A stretch of 64,000 nt of DNA from contig JAETTD010000005.1 of assembly GCA_021769295.1 (NCBI GenBank), forward strand, positions 1-64,000, given 5' to 3'. Under the pieces are notes generated by a model. The model had not been told where the DNA came from, searched no databases, and was given only the letters and a program-made list of their open reading frames with translations. This DNA comes from Bacillota bacterium (GTDB lineage Bacteria; Bacillota; Clostridia; Peptostreptococcales; Anaerovoracaceae). The translations under genes were made by a program, and so were the position numbers. Below are positions 1 through 8,297 of the stretch, one piece after another. Each line of letters begins with the position of its first letter. Position 1 is the stretch's first letter.

Positions 1-41
1 TTGATTATCTGTTCCTGAATTTGTGGGTCAACGTATGCCAT
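1..41 (-). CDS. N-terminal fragment of unidentified protein (runs off left edge)
   Basis: Only the first 13 codons are in the window (MAYVDPQIQEQII, then cut). The start is supported by an AAGGAG Shine-Dalgarno at 49-54, 7 bases before the ATG at 41; the other ATG at 46 hits a stop after 13 codons. The gene begins only 60 bases after the stop of the truncated surface protein. The opening resembles primase/TOPRIM-type proteins of conjugative elements, but 13 residues cannot establish that. If correct, the left edge would be the start of a mobile element. Confidence 0.5.
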   Translation of the reverse strand, partial: MAYVDPQIQEQII

Positions 42-100
42 ATCATTGCTCCTTTCGTTTTATGTTTATATTTTACAAAAGGCACATTGCTATTACAACT

Positions 101-1549
101 TTATTTTAGCAGCTCACCTTCAGGTATGGTGGTCTCTCTGAGAACAAAGTGTTCTCCGAATTTTTCTTTAAGTTCGCCTTGGGTGTAAGGCATTTCATCC
201 TCGTCTACGAATATCATTTCGCCGTTTTCGTCGGTGGTTCCGGTATATACGGGAGTATCGCTTATTATATTGAAATTTTCATCTGCCTTATACACCGAAA
301 ATCCTGCTCCCGCTACCGCTTCGCCGTACTGATTTATTTTATTGATGCCGGTAGGCGGATATGACGATAAGTTGTATTTTAAACGCAGGTTGGAGGCATA
401 GTTTCCTCTTTCCAGATAAAAGAACTTCAGCGTATGATATGTGTTGTTGGCAAATATTTTATTGCCCTCTTCGTTGGTTTTCCAATCTGATTCATCGCCT
501 GCTTTTCCGGCTGCTTCAAAGATGTCGTAAATAAGAGTTTTTTGTTCATATCCTGTTCCCTCATTGACGGTAACTTGTCCGGAGGCAAAGTTTATATCCA
601 CGCTGCTTCTGTCATGTATTCCTCCAAGGTCGCACACGAGCACGCCGTCTATAAAAATCCAAACATCGTCATCTCCGGAAAAGTCAAAGGTCGTGGCGTG
701 TTTTTTGTTTGGAGTCATATATCCGTCGTTTCTCTGAACAAACCTTGTGACCATGTTTATTCCCAGGTAATGGTTCAAACCGTCGCTGTCTGTCTTGAGA
801 TCTTTTGCATCTTCATATTTATTAAAAGGGAAAAATTGTCCGTCTCCCTTATTATCATGGGATTTCACTCCCCAGCTGTCGTACAATGTGAAAGTGTTGG
901 AAGCTTTGTTATATTCTGCAAAGTTCTTTGAGGAATCGTAATAATAGTATCCGTCGGATCCTACCTGCAAAAGGCCCGTTACGTTTCTAAATGATTCTTT
1001 TCCATCAACTTCTTTTTTAGGGTCAAACAGGTAAGCAAGGGATTCGTCGCTTCCTTCTACTTTGTCTGTATCTTTTGAAAGGTAAGGATAGCCGTCTTTG
1101 CCAAGGGTGTCTGCCACAATTCCCGCACATGGAGCTACGCTCTTTGTCCATGCGTTAGCCGTTCCGCTAGCCTGTCCTCCCGGTATCTTTGTTAAAAATT
1201 TAAGAGCATGGTTTTGGTTTATTCCCATGTTCCACTGACTTTTTATTGTGTTGTCATCAAGAATTAAATCTTTATCATCCTGTCCCGTTATCCAGTAGTC
1301 GAAAAGATTGATGACGGTTCCTGCGTGGGTGGTTCCCTGCACGGTTCCGTCAGCGCCTGCTGCCAAATCTTCTTCTGCCTGAGGCGAAGACTGAGAGCTT
1401 TCCATCGCTGCGGCAGGAAGCATGGAGGCATTGGCCGTTCCGAAAACGACCAGAACCACCATGGCAGCGCAAACTGCTTTACGCCATGTTTTTTTTCCTA
1501 CTTGTTTTATTGTTTCTTTGGTTCCTTTCCTCTGTTTACTCTTTTTCAA
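101..1549 (-). CDS. Secreted fibro-slime domain surface protein, C-terminally truncated
   Basis: This is a 482-residue exported protein. Residues 1-48 form a long signal peptide: a basic stretch, then a hydrophobic core around residues 25-42 and an Ala-rich cleavage region. Roughly residues 75-400 match the fibro-slime domain, with the typical FDFSGDDDVWIFIDG block followed by DLGGIHD. Residues about 405-482 are a SpaA-like prealbumin-fold domain (start GINKINQYGEAVAGAGFSVY). That last domain stops after RETTIPEGELLK. Members of this family normally continue and finish with a sortase signal and a membrane anchor; neither is present. The start is a TTG with a GGAAGG-type ribosome site; an in-frame stop lies just upstream, so no longer start exists. 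The family is linked to cell-surface adhesion; the function here is inferred. The gene is probably broken at its 3' end. Confidence 0.75.
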   Translation of the reverse strand: MKKSKQRKGTKETIKQVGKKTWRKAVCAAMVVLVVFGTANASMLPAAAMESSQSSPQAEEDLAAGADGTVQGTTHAGTVINLFDYWITGQDDKDLILDDNTIKSQWNMGINQNHALKFLTKIPGGQASGTANAWTKSVAPCAGIVADTLGKDGYPYLSKDTDKVEGSDESLAYLFDPKKEVDGKESFRNVTGLLQVGSDGYYYYDSSKNFAEYNKASNTFTLYDSWGVKSHDNKGDGQFFPFNKYEDAKDLKTDSDGLNHYLGINMVTRFVQRNDGYMTPNKKHATTFDFSGDDDVWIFIDGVLVCDLGGIHDRSSVDINFASGQVTVNEGTGYEQKTLIYDIFEAAGKAGDESDWKTNEEGNKIFANNTYHTLKFFYLERGNYASNLRLKYNLSSYPPTGINKINQYGEAVAGAGFSVYKADENFNIISDTPVYTGTTDENGEMIFVDEDEMPYTQGELKEKFGEHFVLRETTIPEGELLK

Positions 1550-1676
1550 TTGTCATGCCTTCCCTTCCAAAGTCACTAAAGGCTTTTTCGTCAAATACGG
1601 TTCATTAAGTTTTTCTCTGTCATAAAATTCCTATTTTGCATATCTATAAATAATTTTAACACTTTATTTACAGAGA

Positions 1677-1705
1677 ATTATATTACAAAACAATTTGAAA
1701 AGCAA
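1677..1705 (-). promoter_or_regulatory. Promoter of the fibro-slime gene
   Basis: On the minus strand TTGCTT (1705-1700) and a perfect TATAAT (1682-1677) are separated by 17 bases. Transcription would start near 1670, giving an untranslated leader of about 120 bases before the TTG start at 1549. Confidence 0.6.
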
Positions 1706-1769
1706 CCTCTGTAGCTGAATCTTTCAAGGTTTCCAGATATTTCTCACTATGGAGCACTTGGTTTTTTCT

Positions 1770-1935
1770 TTGTTTGGTGCCGTAATTTTTTGTATAATTA
1801 GATCATAAAAAGCGGCTGCCGGCAAGCGGCCTGAAAAATGCGCAAGGAAACAGGCTTTGGGCAACCTTAATATATAAAAAAATGGGAGGTAAAATTTTTT
1901 ACCCCCACCCAGGTAAAATTTTTTACCCCCTCGAT
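1770..1935 (+). other. Gene-free stretch with a possible small transcript
   Basis: The 396 bases between the surface-protein gene and hisIE hold no ORF. On the plus strand TTGTTT (1770) and TATAAT (1793-1798) are 17 bases apart. About 130 bases of GC-richer sequence then run into the palindromes at 1888-1927. That layout could be a short RNA gene ending at a terminator, but no known RNA family is recognised and the -35 is weak. Confidence 0.2.
1876..1930 (-). terminator. Double palindromic terminator of the his operon
   Basis: Two copies of GGTAAAATTTTTTACC lie at 1888-1903 and 1912-1927, 24 bases apart, each extended on the right by extra C residues. Read on the minus strand the second hairpin has G-rich/C-rich feet and is followed by seven T (the A run at 1876-1882). 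It lies directly after the hisIE stop. The same palindrome recurs at 22566-22587. Confidence 0.75.
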
Positions 1936-1945
1936 TTTATATATA

Positions 1946-2605
1946 TTACTTCGTCATCTTCTCCTGTTTTACTTTGTGGTCGATGACGTGGCGTGACGCC
2001 AGTTCCCTGCGTATATCTTCAAGGGAAATTCCGGCTTCAACCATGAGAACCATGACATGATAAGCAAGGTCTGCGATTTCGTATATGGTTTCCTTCTTAT
2101 CCTCTGCCTTGGCGGCGATGATTACCTCCGTGCTTTCTTCGCCGACTTTCTTTAATATTTTGTCAAGGCCTTTCTCAAAGAGATAAGTGGTGTAGGAGCC
2201 TTCTTTCTTCTCCTCTTTTCTGCCCTCGATGAGTTTCAGCAGGCCTTCGTATGAAAACTCGCTGCGGTTTTCGCTCTGAAATACGGGATATTCAAAGCAG
2301 GATTCGGTGTTGAGGTGACATGCGGGGCCGTCAGGCTCTACCATTACCACCAGCGCATCTCTGTCACAGTCGGCCGTAATTGACACTATGTGCTGATAGT
2401 TTCCGCTGGTTTCGCCCTTGAGCCACAGCTCCTGCCGTGAACGGCTGAAAAAGCAGGTCAGCTCCTTCTCCATAGATATTTTAAGGCTTTCCCTGTTCAT
2501 ATATGCAAGGGTCAGAACACGCTTGGTCTTGGCATCGGTTACGATAGCGGGAATCAAGCCCTTTTCATCAAATTTCAGTTCATTTAAGTTTACTGTATTT
2601 ATCAT
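1946..2605 (-). CDS. hisIE: Bifunctional phosphoribosyl-AMP cyclohydrolase / phosphoribosyl-ATP pyrophosphatase
   Basis: Carries out steps 2 and 3 of histidine synthesis. The pyrophosphatase half turns PR-ATP into PR-AMP and the cyclohydrolase half opens the purine ring. Residues about 1-110 are the HisI domain ([25 protein letters not shown]; zinc-site segment DCDRDALVV and CHLNTESCF). Residues about 120-215 are the HisE domain ([27 protein letters not shown]). The length, 219 residues, is normal for the fused enzyme. It is the last gene of the his operon, 11 bases after hisF. Confidence 0.95.
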   Translation of the reverse strand: MINTVNLNELKFDEKGLIPAIVTDAKTKRVLTLAYMNRESLKISMEKELTCFFSRSRQELWLKGETSGNYQHIVSITADCDRDALVVMVEPDGPACHLNTESCFEYPVFQSENRSEFSYEGLLKLIEGRKEEKKEGSYTTYLFEKGLDKILKKVGEESTEVIIAAKAEDKKETIYEIADLAYHVMVLMVEAGISLEDIRRELASRHVIDHKVKQEKMTK

Positions 2606-2616
2606 GTTTTTTCTCC

Positions 2617-3375
2617 TTAAAGACGTGTTATTATGCCGTTTTGGGACAGCTCTTTTTTCAGCTCGTTGATGTTGACTTCGCCGAAGTGAAAGATAGAGGC
2701 CGCAAGACCTGCGTCCACTTTAGGCAATGTCTTAAACAAAGTGACAAAATCGCCTGTGCAGCCTGCGCCGCCGGAAGCGATGACGGGAACGGAAACAGCA
2801 TTGCATACGGCGTCAAGCATTTCAAGGTCAAAGCCCTGCTTCACACCGTCGGTGTCAATGGAATTGACCACCACTTCTCCGGCTCCGTTTTCAACGCATC
2901 TTTTAATCCAGCTTATGGCTTCCATTCCGGTGTTTTCTCTGCCGCCTTTGGCGAACACTTTAAATTCTCCGCCGACACGCTTTACATCCACTGAAAGCAC
3001 CACGCACTGGTCGCCGTAGAGCTTGGCCGCCTCGTATATCAGCCCCGGATTTCGGATTGCCCCTGAGTTGACACTGACCTTGTCGGCGCCGCATTTTAAA
3101 ACTCTGTTAAAATCCTCCACGCTGTTTATTCCTCCACCCACTGTGAGAGGAATAAACACTTTTCTGGCGGTTTCGCAAAGGATGTCGGTGAAAAGCTTTC
3201 TGCCGTCTGATGAAGCCGTAATGTCATAAAAGACCAGTTCGTCAGCTCCGTTTTTGCTGTAATACTGAGCAAGCTCCACAGGAGATGAAACGTCCTGCAA
3301 GCCCTCAAAGTTTATTCCTTTAACCACTCTGCCGTCTCTCACATCAAGGCAGGGGATAATTCTCTTGGTTATCAT
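2617..3375 (-). CDS. hisF: Imidazole glycerol phosphate synthase, cyclase subunit
   Basis: A 252-residue TIM-barrel cyclase that joins PRFAR with ammonia delivered by HisH, giving imidazole glycerol phosphate and AICAR. It opens with [15 protein letters not shown], which contains the catalytic Asp11; the second catalytic Asp lies in VVLSVDVKR. Phosphate-binding loops such as GGGINS and ASGGAG are visible. Its start overlaps the hisA stop by four bases (ATGA at 3372-3375), so the two are probably translationally coupled. Confidence 0.97.
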   Translation of the reverse strand: MITKRIIPCLDVRDGRVVKGINFEGLQDVSSPVELAQYYSKNGADELVFYDITASSDGRKLFTDILCETARKVFIPLTVGGGINSVEDFNRVLKCGADKVSVNSGAIRNPGLIYEAAKLYGDQCVVLSVDVKRVGGEFKVFAKGGRENTGMEAISWIKRCVENGAGEVVVNSIDTDGVKQGFDLEMLDAVCNAVSVPVIASGGAGCTGDFVTLFKTLPKVDAGLAASIFHFGEVNINELKKELSQNGIITRL

Positions 3376-4085
3376 TTTGCCACCTCTATCGCTTCTCTCA
3401 AATCAATGGCCTTGGTATAATAGGCTTTGCCGATGATTGCACCGTAAAGGTCAAGCTTTCTCAGGCCTTTCACATCCTCTATGGACGAAACTCCGCCGGA
3501 GGCAATGATTTGGAGCTGAAATTCTTCGGAAAGTTTTTTGTACAGCTCATGGTTTGTTCCCGACATGGCTCCGTCCTTTGAAATATCGGTGCATATTACG
3601 GTTTTAACTCCGATGCCTTCCATGCGGCGGCAAAAGTCAAAAGCGTCAATCTCCGATTTCTCGGTCCAACCCTTTATGGCAACAAAGCCGTCCTTTATGT
3701 CGATTCCTATGGCAATTTTTTCACCGTATTTTGCGACTGCCTCTTCTGCAAAGCCCGGCTTCGTTACGGCGGCGGTGCCCAAGATAACCCGGTCAATGCC
3801 TGCATTTATATACTTTTCAATGACGGCCATGGTTCGTATGCCGCCGCCTATCTCGCAAAACAGCCCGGTATTCTGCTTTATGTTGCATACCGTTTCAAGG
3901 TTTGGAGTGGTTCCTGACTTAGCACCCTCAAGGTCAACTATATGTATATGAGTGGCTCCGCAGTTTTCAAAGTCTCTGGCTATTTCCAGCGGGTTGTTGC
4001 TGTATACTTCCATTTTGGCATAGTCGCCTTTAAAAAGGCGCACTGCCGATGCCTCATATAAATCTATGGCAGGATAAATAAGCAT
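3372..4085 (-). CDS. hisA: ProFAR isomerase (phosphoribosylformimino-AICAR-P isomerase)
   Basis: A 237-residue TIM barrel that opens the ribose ring of ProFAR to give PRFAR, the substrate of HisHF. It starts LIYPAIDLYEASAVRLFKG with catalytic Asp8; a second Asp lies in IAIGIDIKDG, and GGGIRT and ASGGVSS bind the phosphates. Length and motifs are normal. It begins one base after the hisH stop and overlaps hisF by four bases. Confidence 0.96.
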   Translation of the reverse strand: MLIYPAIDLYEASAVRLFKGDYAKMEVYSNNPLEIARDFENCGATHIHIVDLEGAKSGTTPNLETVCNIKQNTGLFCEIGGGIRTMAVIEKYINAGIDRVILGTAAVTKPGFAEEAVAKYGEKIAIGIDIKDGFVAIKGWTEKSEIDAFDFCRRMEGIGVKTVICTDISKDGAMSGTNHELYKKLSEEFQLQIIASGGVSSIEDVKGLRKLDLYGAIIGKAYYTKAIDLREAIEVAK

Positions 4086-4086
4086 G

Positions 4087-4710
4087 TTACTTTTCCTCCT
4101 TTAATTCAACAAATGCACGCAAAATGTCCAGCCCCACCTGTCCGCTCTTTTCGGGGTGAAACTGACATCCGAACACGTTCTTATCCATGACTGCGGCGGT
4201 TAGCTCCGCTCCGTATTCTGTGGTGGCTGCCGTCGAAGCTTCACAGTCTGCCCCATAAAATGAGTGTACAAAATATACATAATCTCCGTCATTTATGTAT
4301 TTAAAAATAGGGCAGTCCGCTTTCTTAAAAGTAAGCTTGTTCCAGCCTATGTGAGGAATCTTGTAATCCTCTGGTATGACGTCCTTTATCGGCTTGATTG
4401 AACCCTTTATCAGGCCCAGGCCTTCATGCTCGCCGTATTCGTAGCTCTTCTCAAACAAAAGCTGCATGCCGAGACAGATTCCCATAAGAGGCTTTCCGCT
4501 TGCGGCAAGCTCTTTGATAAGGCTCGCCATGCCTGATTCTTCAAGCTTTTTGGCAGCGTCCTCAAAGGCTCCGACTCCCGGCAATATAATCCTGTCAGCT
4601 TCTCTCAAAGTTTTTTCGTCCGAAGTGACCGTTACTTCTGCTCCGATTGCCGCAAAGGAGCTTTTAAGGGAAAAAATATTTCCTACTCCGTAATCAACTA
4701 TAGCTACCAT
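4087..4710 (-). CDS. hisH: Imidazole glycerol phosphate synthase, glutamine amidotransferase subunit
   Basis: A 207-residue class I glutamine amidotransferase that makes ammonia for HisF. The nucleophile Cys79 lies in GICLGMQLLFE and the His/Glu pair in FHPEKS near residue 185. The N-terminal IVDYGVGN and the oxyanion region LPGVGAF are both present. The start codon shares one base with the hisB stop. Confidence 0.96.
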   Translation of the reverse strand: MVAIVDYGVGNIFSLKSSFAAIGAEVTVTSDEKTLREADRIILPGVGAFEDAAKKLEESGMASLIKELAASGKPLMGICLGMQLLFEKSYEYGEHEGLGLIKGSIKPIKDVIPEDYKIPHIGWNKLTFKKADCPIFKYINDGDYVYFVHSFYGADCEASTAATTEYGAELTAAVMDKNVFGCQFHPEKSGQVGLDILRAFVELKEEK

Positions 4711-5297
4711 TACAGTACCCCCTTGGTGGACGGGATTTCATCCTCAAATCCTTTGTCAAACTTGACTGCGGCTCTTATGCTGCGAGCCACCGACTTGAAA
4801 GCCCCTTCTATTATGTGATGAGAATTGGTTCCCGAAAGCTGCCTGATGTGCAGCGTGCAGTTTGCATTTCTCACAAAGCCCAGCCAGAACTCTTCTGTCA
4901 GCTCCGTGTCAAAGGTTCCCACCTTTTCCGTCGGAATTTCGAGGCTGTAGCCCAAATAGCTTCTTCCCGAAAAGTCCACTGCCGACAGAATCAGCGCTTC
5001 ATCCATGGGAAGAATCATGCTGCCGTAGCGTACGATTCCTTTTTTATCGCCGAGGGCCCGGCTAAAAGCCTCGCCCAAAGCGATTCCTATATCTTCAACG
5101 GTGTGGTGGTCGTCAACATCCGTGTCTCCTTTGCATTTGACCGTAAGGTCAAATTTTCCGTGGGAGGCAAACAGGGTAAGCATGTGATTTAAAAATCCGC
5201 AGCCGGTTTCGATTTCACTGGCTCCGCTGCCGTCAATATCAAGACTGAGAAAAATATCCGTTTCCCGGGTCGTTCTTTTTATTTCCGCTGTTCTCAT
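4710..5297 (-). CDS. hisB: Imidazoleglycerol-phosphate dehydratase
   Basis: A 195-residue monofunctional dehydratase making imidazole acetol phosphate, step 6 of the pathway. The metal-binding His-rich segments DDHHTVEDIG (about residues 65-75) and NSHHIIEGAFK (about 160) are intact. There is no fused phosphatase domain and no histidinol-phosphatase gene is in this operon, so that step must be encoded elsewhere. It overlaps hisC by four bases. Confidence 0.96.
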   Translation of the reverse strand: MRTAEIKRTTRETDIFLSLDIDGSGASEIETGCGFLNHMLTLFASHGKFDLTVKCKGDTDVDDHHTVEDIGIALGEAFSRALGDKKGIVRYGSMILPMDEALILSAVDFSGRSYLGYSLEIPTEKVGTFDTELTEEFWLGFVRNANCTLHIRQLSGTNSHHIIEGAFKSVARSIRAAVKFDKGFEDEIPSTKGVL

Positions 5298-6358
5298 AAG
5301 GCTTCCTCCAGTATTTCTTTCAAATTATCTATAAGAGCCGTCATCTGCTCTCTGCTTCCTACCGTAATCCTGTTGTACTCTTTAAGAGCAGGAGTTTCAA
5401 AGTGTCGGATTAAAATGCCTCTGCTCTTGAGCTTTGAATATATGTCAAAGCCTGACATCTCAGGGTGCTTTGCAAAGATAAAGTTTGCTGACGAATCTGT
5501 CATTTCAAAGCCTAATTTTTTAAGCTCTTCTGAAGCAATCCGGCGGTTCTCAATGATAGCGCCGCAGTTTTTCTTTGTATATTCTTCGTCTGAAAGCACT
5601 CCCAGCCCTGCGGCCATGGTCATGCGGTTTATGTTGTAAGGGTTTGTGGAGTATTTTATGGTGTTAAGGTCTCTTATCAGCTCTTTGCATCCCACCCCGA
5701 AGCCCAGCCTTGCTCCTGCCATGGAACGTGATTTTGAAAAGGTTTGGGTAACCAGCAGATTGTCGTACTTGTGAATCAGTGGAATTGCGCTTTGGGCTCC
5801 GAAATCCACGTAGGCTTCGTCGATTATCACTACATTGTCAGGGTTGTTTTTTACTATCCCTTCAATTTTCTCAAGGGGCAGGGCGATGCCTGTAGGCGCA
5901 TTGGGATTTGCAAGAAATACAGTCTTATTTATGCCCATATAGTCCTCGGGGCAGACGGAAAAATCCTCTTTAAGCGGTACCTGCTCATAAGGAATATTGT
6001 TCACATCGGCGAACACCGTGTAAAACCCGTAGGTGATGTCGGGGAAGGCCGCCGGATGTTTATCGTCGCAAAAGGCCATAAATGCAAAGTTGAGTATTTC
6101 GTCGGAGCCGTTTGTAAAGAGGATTTCATCTTTTTCGACGCCGAAGGTCTTTGAGGCAACATCCACCAAATCCCGGCATTCGGGGTCTGAATATATCTGG
6201 AGCCGTCTCGCTTCTTTCAGAGCCTCCGTAACTGCCTTTTCAGAAGGCGGGAAAGGGGACTCGTTGGTATTTAATTTTATATATTTCATTTCCTTTGGCT
6301 GTTCTCCCGGTGTATAGGGAACCAAGGAAGCGTATTTTTCGCTGAAAAAACGACTCAT
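5294..6358 (-). CDS. hisC: Histidinol-phosphate aminotransferase
   Basis: A 354-residue fold-type I PLP enzyme converting imidazole acetol phosphate to histidinol phosphate. NTNESPFPPS near the N terminus, LANPNAPTG, the Asp/Tyr segment VVIIDEAYVDF and the PLP lysine in TFSKSRSMAGARLG are all visible. Its position between hisD and hisB supports the His-specific assignment over a general aromatic aminotransferase. Confidence 0.94.
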   Translation of the reverse strand: MSRFFSEKYASLVPYTPGEQPKEMKYIKLNTNESPFPPSEKAVTEALKEARRLQIYSDPECRDLVDVASKTFGVEKDEILFTNGSDEILNFAFMAFCDDKHPAAFPDITYGFYTVFADVNNIPYEQVPLKEDFSVCPEDYMGINKTVFLANPNAPTGIALPLEKIEGIVKNNPDNVVIIDEAYVDFGAQSAIPLIHKYDNLLVTQTFSKSRSMAGARLGFGVGCKELIRDLNTIKYSTNPYNINRMTMAAGLGVLSDEEYTKKNCGAIIENRRIASEELKKLGFEMTDSSANFIFAKHPEMSGFDIYSKLKSRGILIRHFETPALKEYNRITVGSREQMTALIDNLKEILEEAL

Positions 6359-7638
6359 CAGTTTTCATCCTCCGTGCGTATAACTGCGCTTTTGGCGTGG
6401 GCGGTAAGGCCTTCTTTTTTTGCAAAGTATGCCACGTCTTTTGCCACACGCTTGAGAGCGTCGTGAGTATAGTAAGTGTACTGGCTCTTTTTTACAAAGT
6501 CGTCCACCGAGAGGGGACTTGAAAACCTGGCTGTCCCGCTGGTCGGCAGGGTGTGATTAGGTCCTGCAAAGTAGTCGCCGAGGGCTTCCGGGCAGTTTCT
6601 TCCCATAAATACCGAGCCTGCATGGCGGATGCTGTCAAGGTAATCGAATGGATTGTCCACACAGAGCTCTAGGTGTTCAGGGGCTATCTCGTTGGCTATT
6701 TCGATTGCCGCCCTTAAGTCAGGTGCGACTATTATCTTTCCGTTGTGGTCAATGGAGGCCCTTGCAATCTCCGCACGCTCAAGGCCTGGTATCTGTATTT
6801 CAAGCTGACGGCTGACTTCTTCGGCCAGCTCTTTTGAATCGGTCACCAGCACTGCGCTTGCCATTTTGTCGTGTTCTGCCTGAGAAAGCAAGTCTGCCGC
6901 CAAGTGGCGTGGGTTTGAGCTGCCGTCGGCCACTATGAGAATCTCGCTGGGGCCTGCTATCATGTCTATGGAAACTTTGCCGAAAACCTGTTTCTTTGCT
7001 TCTGCGACAAAGGCGTTTCCCGGGCCTACTATCTTATCTGCCTTGGGTATGGATTCCGTTCCGTAGGCCAAGGCTGCCACTGCCTGAGCTCCGCCTACTT
7101 TAAATATTTTATCTACACCCGCTACCGAAGCCGCTGCCAGTATGACGGGATTTATCTTGCCGTCTGCGCCCGGCGGTGTAACTATGACTACTTCTTTACA
7201 GCCTGCGATTTTTGCAGGTATGGAGTCCATTAAGACGGTGGAAGGGTAGGCGGCGGTGCCTCCCGGCACATACAGGCCTACTCTGTCAAGAGGTATGACT
7301 TTCTGGCCTATGACGATTCCGTCCTCGTCGTTTATTATGAAGCTGTTTCTGACTTGACGCTCATGGAATTTTCTTATGTTTGCGGCTGCTTTTTTCAGTA
7401 TTTCAAGGAATTCCGGCTCCACTGAGCTTACGGCTTCTTCTATTTCTTCTTTTGTGACCAGCAGGCTGTCAAGCTCTGCTTTGTCGAATTTTTTGCAGTA
7501 TTCAAAGAGGGCCTTGTCGCCGCTTTCTTTGACGTTTTCAATTATTTGAGAAACTACCTGTTCAACATCCGCCGCTTCTTCTTCCCGCGCGAATATCTCT
7601 TGATTGGGAACTTCTCCGTATTTTAAAATTTTAATCAT
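6358..7638 (-). CDS. hisD: Histidinol dehydrogenase
   Basis: A 426-residue NAD-dependent zinc enzyme that carries out the last two oxidations, histidinol to histidine. Family blocks visible include VPGGTAAYPSTVLM, VGPGNAFVAEAKK, AGPSEILIVAD, the zinc ligands in LLSQAEHD and the block GPNHTLPTSGTA. It overlaps hisG by four bases upstream and shares one base with hisC downstream. Confidence 0.97.
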   Translation of the reverse strand: MIKILKYGEVPNQEIFAREEEAADVEQVVSQIIENVKESGDKALFEYCKKFDKAELDSLLVTKEEIEEAVSSVEPEFLEILKKAAANIRKFHERQVRNSFIINDEDGIVIGQKVIPLDRVGLYVPGGTAAYPSTVLMDSIPAKIAGCKEVVIVTPPGADGKINPVILAAASVAGVDKIFKVGGAQAVAALAYGTESIPKADKIVGPGNAFVAEAKKQVFGKVSIDMIAGPSEILIVADGSSNPRHLAADLLSQAEHDKMASAVLVTDSKELAEEVSRQLEIQIPGLERAEIARASIDHNGKIIVAPDLRAAIEIANEIAPEHLELCVDNPFDYLDSIRHAGSVFMGRNCPEALGDYFAGPNHTLPTSGTARFSSPLSVDDFVKKSQYTYYTHDALKRVAKDVAYFAKKEGLTAHAKSAVIRTEDEN

Positions 7639-8297
7639 TTTTTTGCCTCCGGTTTTGTCTTTGCTTCTGCCTCCAGAAAGCTGTTCATTCCTTCAATGAT
7701 ATTTTCTATCTGTGTATTTTTAAATTTAAAGCTTGCCTTGTTTGCAATCAGCCTTGCGCTTACCGGCGCTACGGTTTCGATCACCTCAAGATTGTTTTCT
7801 TTTAAGGTTGTTCCCGTCTCCACGATGTCAAGGATTACATCCGAAAGTCCCAGTATGGGGGCGATTTCTATGGAACCGTTGAGGTGGATTATATCTATTT
7901 CACGGCCGAGGGAGGAAAAGTATTTCTGCGAAATGTTTGAAAATTTGGTGGCTACTTTAAGGGTCTGCTGCGGGTCGTCGTGAAAACCTTTGGGCGCTGC
8001 CACTGCCAGCCTGCACTTTCCTATGCCCAAATCTATCAGTTCGTAAATGTCAGGCTCGTATTCCAGTATTATATCTTTTCCTGCCACTCCTATGTCGGCG
8101 GCGCCTCTCTCCACGTATCTGGCTACGTCGGAAGGCTTGACCCAGAAATACCGCACTCCTTTTTTTTCGTTTTCAAAGATGAGCTTGCGGTTTGCTTCTT
8201 TTATGGAGGGACATTCAAATCCTATTTTTTCAAATATATCGTAGACTTTATCGCCGAGCCTTCCCTTTGGCAGGGCGATGTTAATCATTTGTTTCAA
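7635..8297 (-). CDS. hisG: ATP phosphoribosyltransferase, short (HisG-S) form
   Basis: Catalyses the first committed step, ATP plus PRPP to PR-ATP. At 220 residues it is the short form, lacking the C-terminal histidine-binding domain, and therefore needs HisZ as its regulatory subunit; hisZ is the gene immediately upstream. Motifs: ALPKGRLGD, ADIGVAGKDI and the PRPP loop DIVETGTTLKENNL. The start is placed at a TTG (8297) because AGGTGA sits 6-8 bases before it; the ATG at 8288 has no well-spaced site. The start lies inside the last codons of hisZ. Confidence 0.94.
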   Translation of the reverse strand: MKQMINIALPKGRLGDKVYDIFEKIGFECPSIKEANRKLIFENEKKGVRYFWVKPSDVARYVERGAADIGVAGKDIILEYEPDIYELIDLGIGKCRLAVAAPKGFHDDPQQTLKVATKFSNISQKYFSSLGREIDIIHLNGSIEIAPILGLSDVILDIVETGTTLKENNLEVIETVAPVSARLIANKASFKFKNTQIENIIEGMNSFLEAEAKTKPEAKK

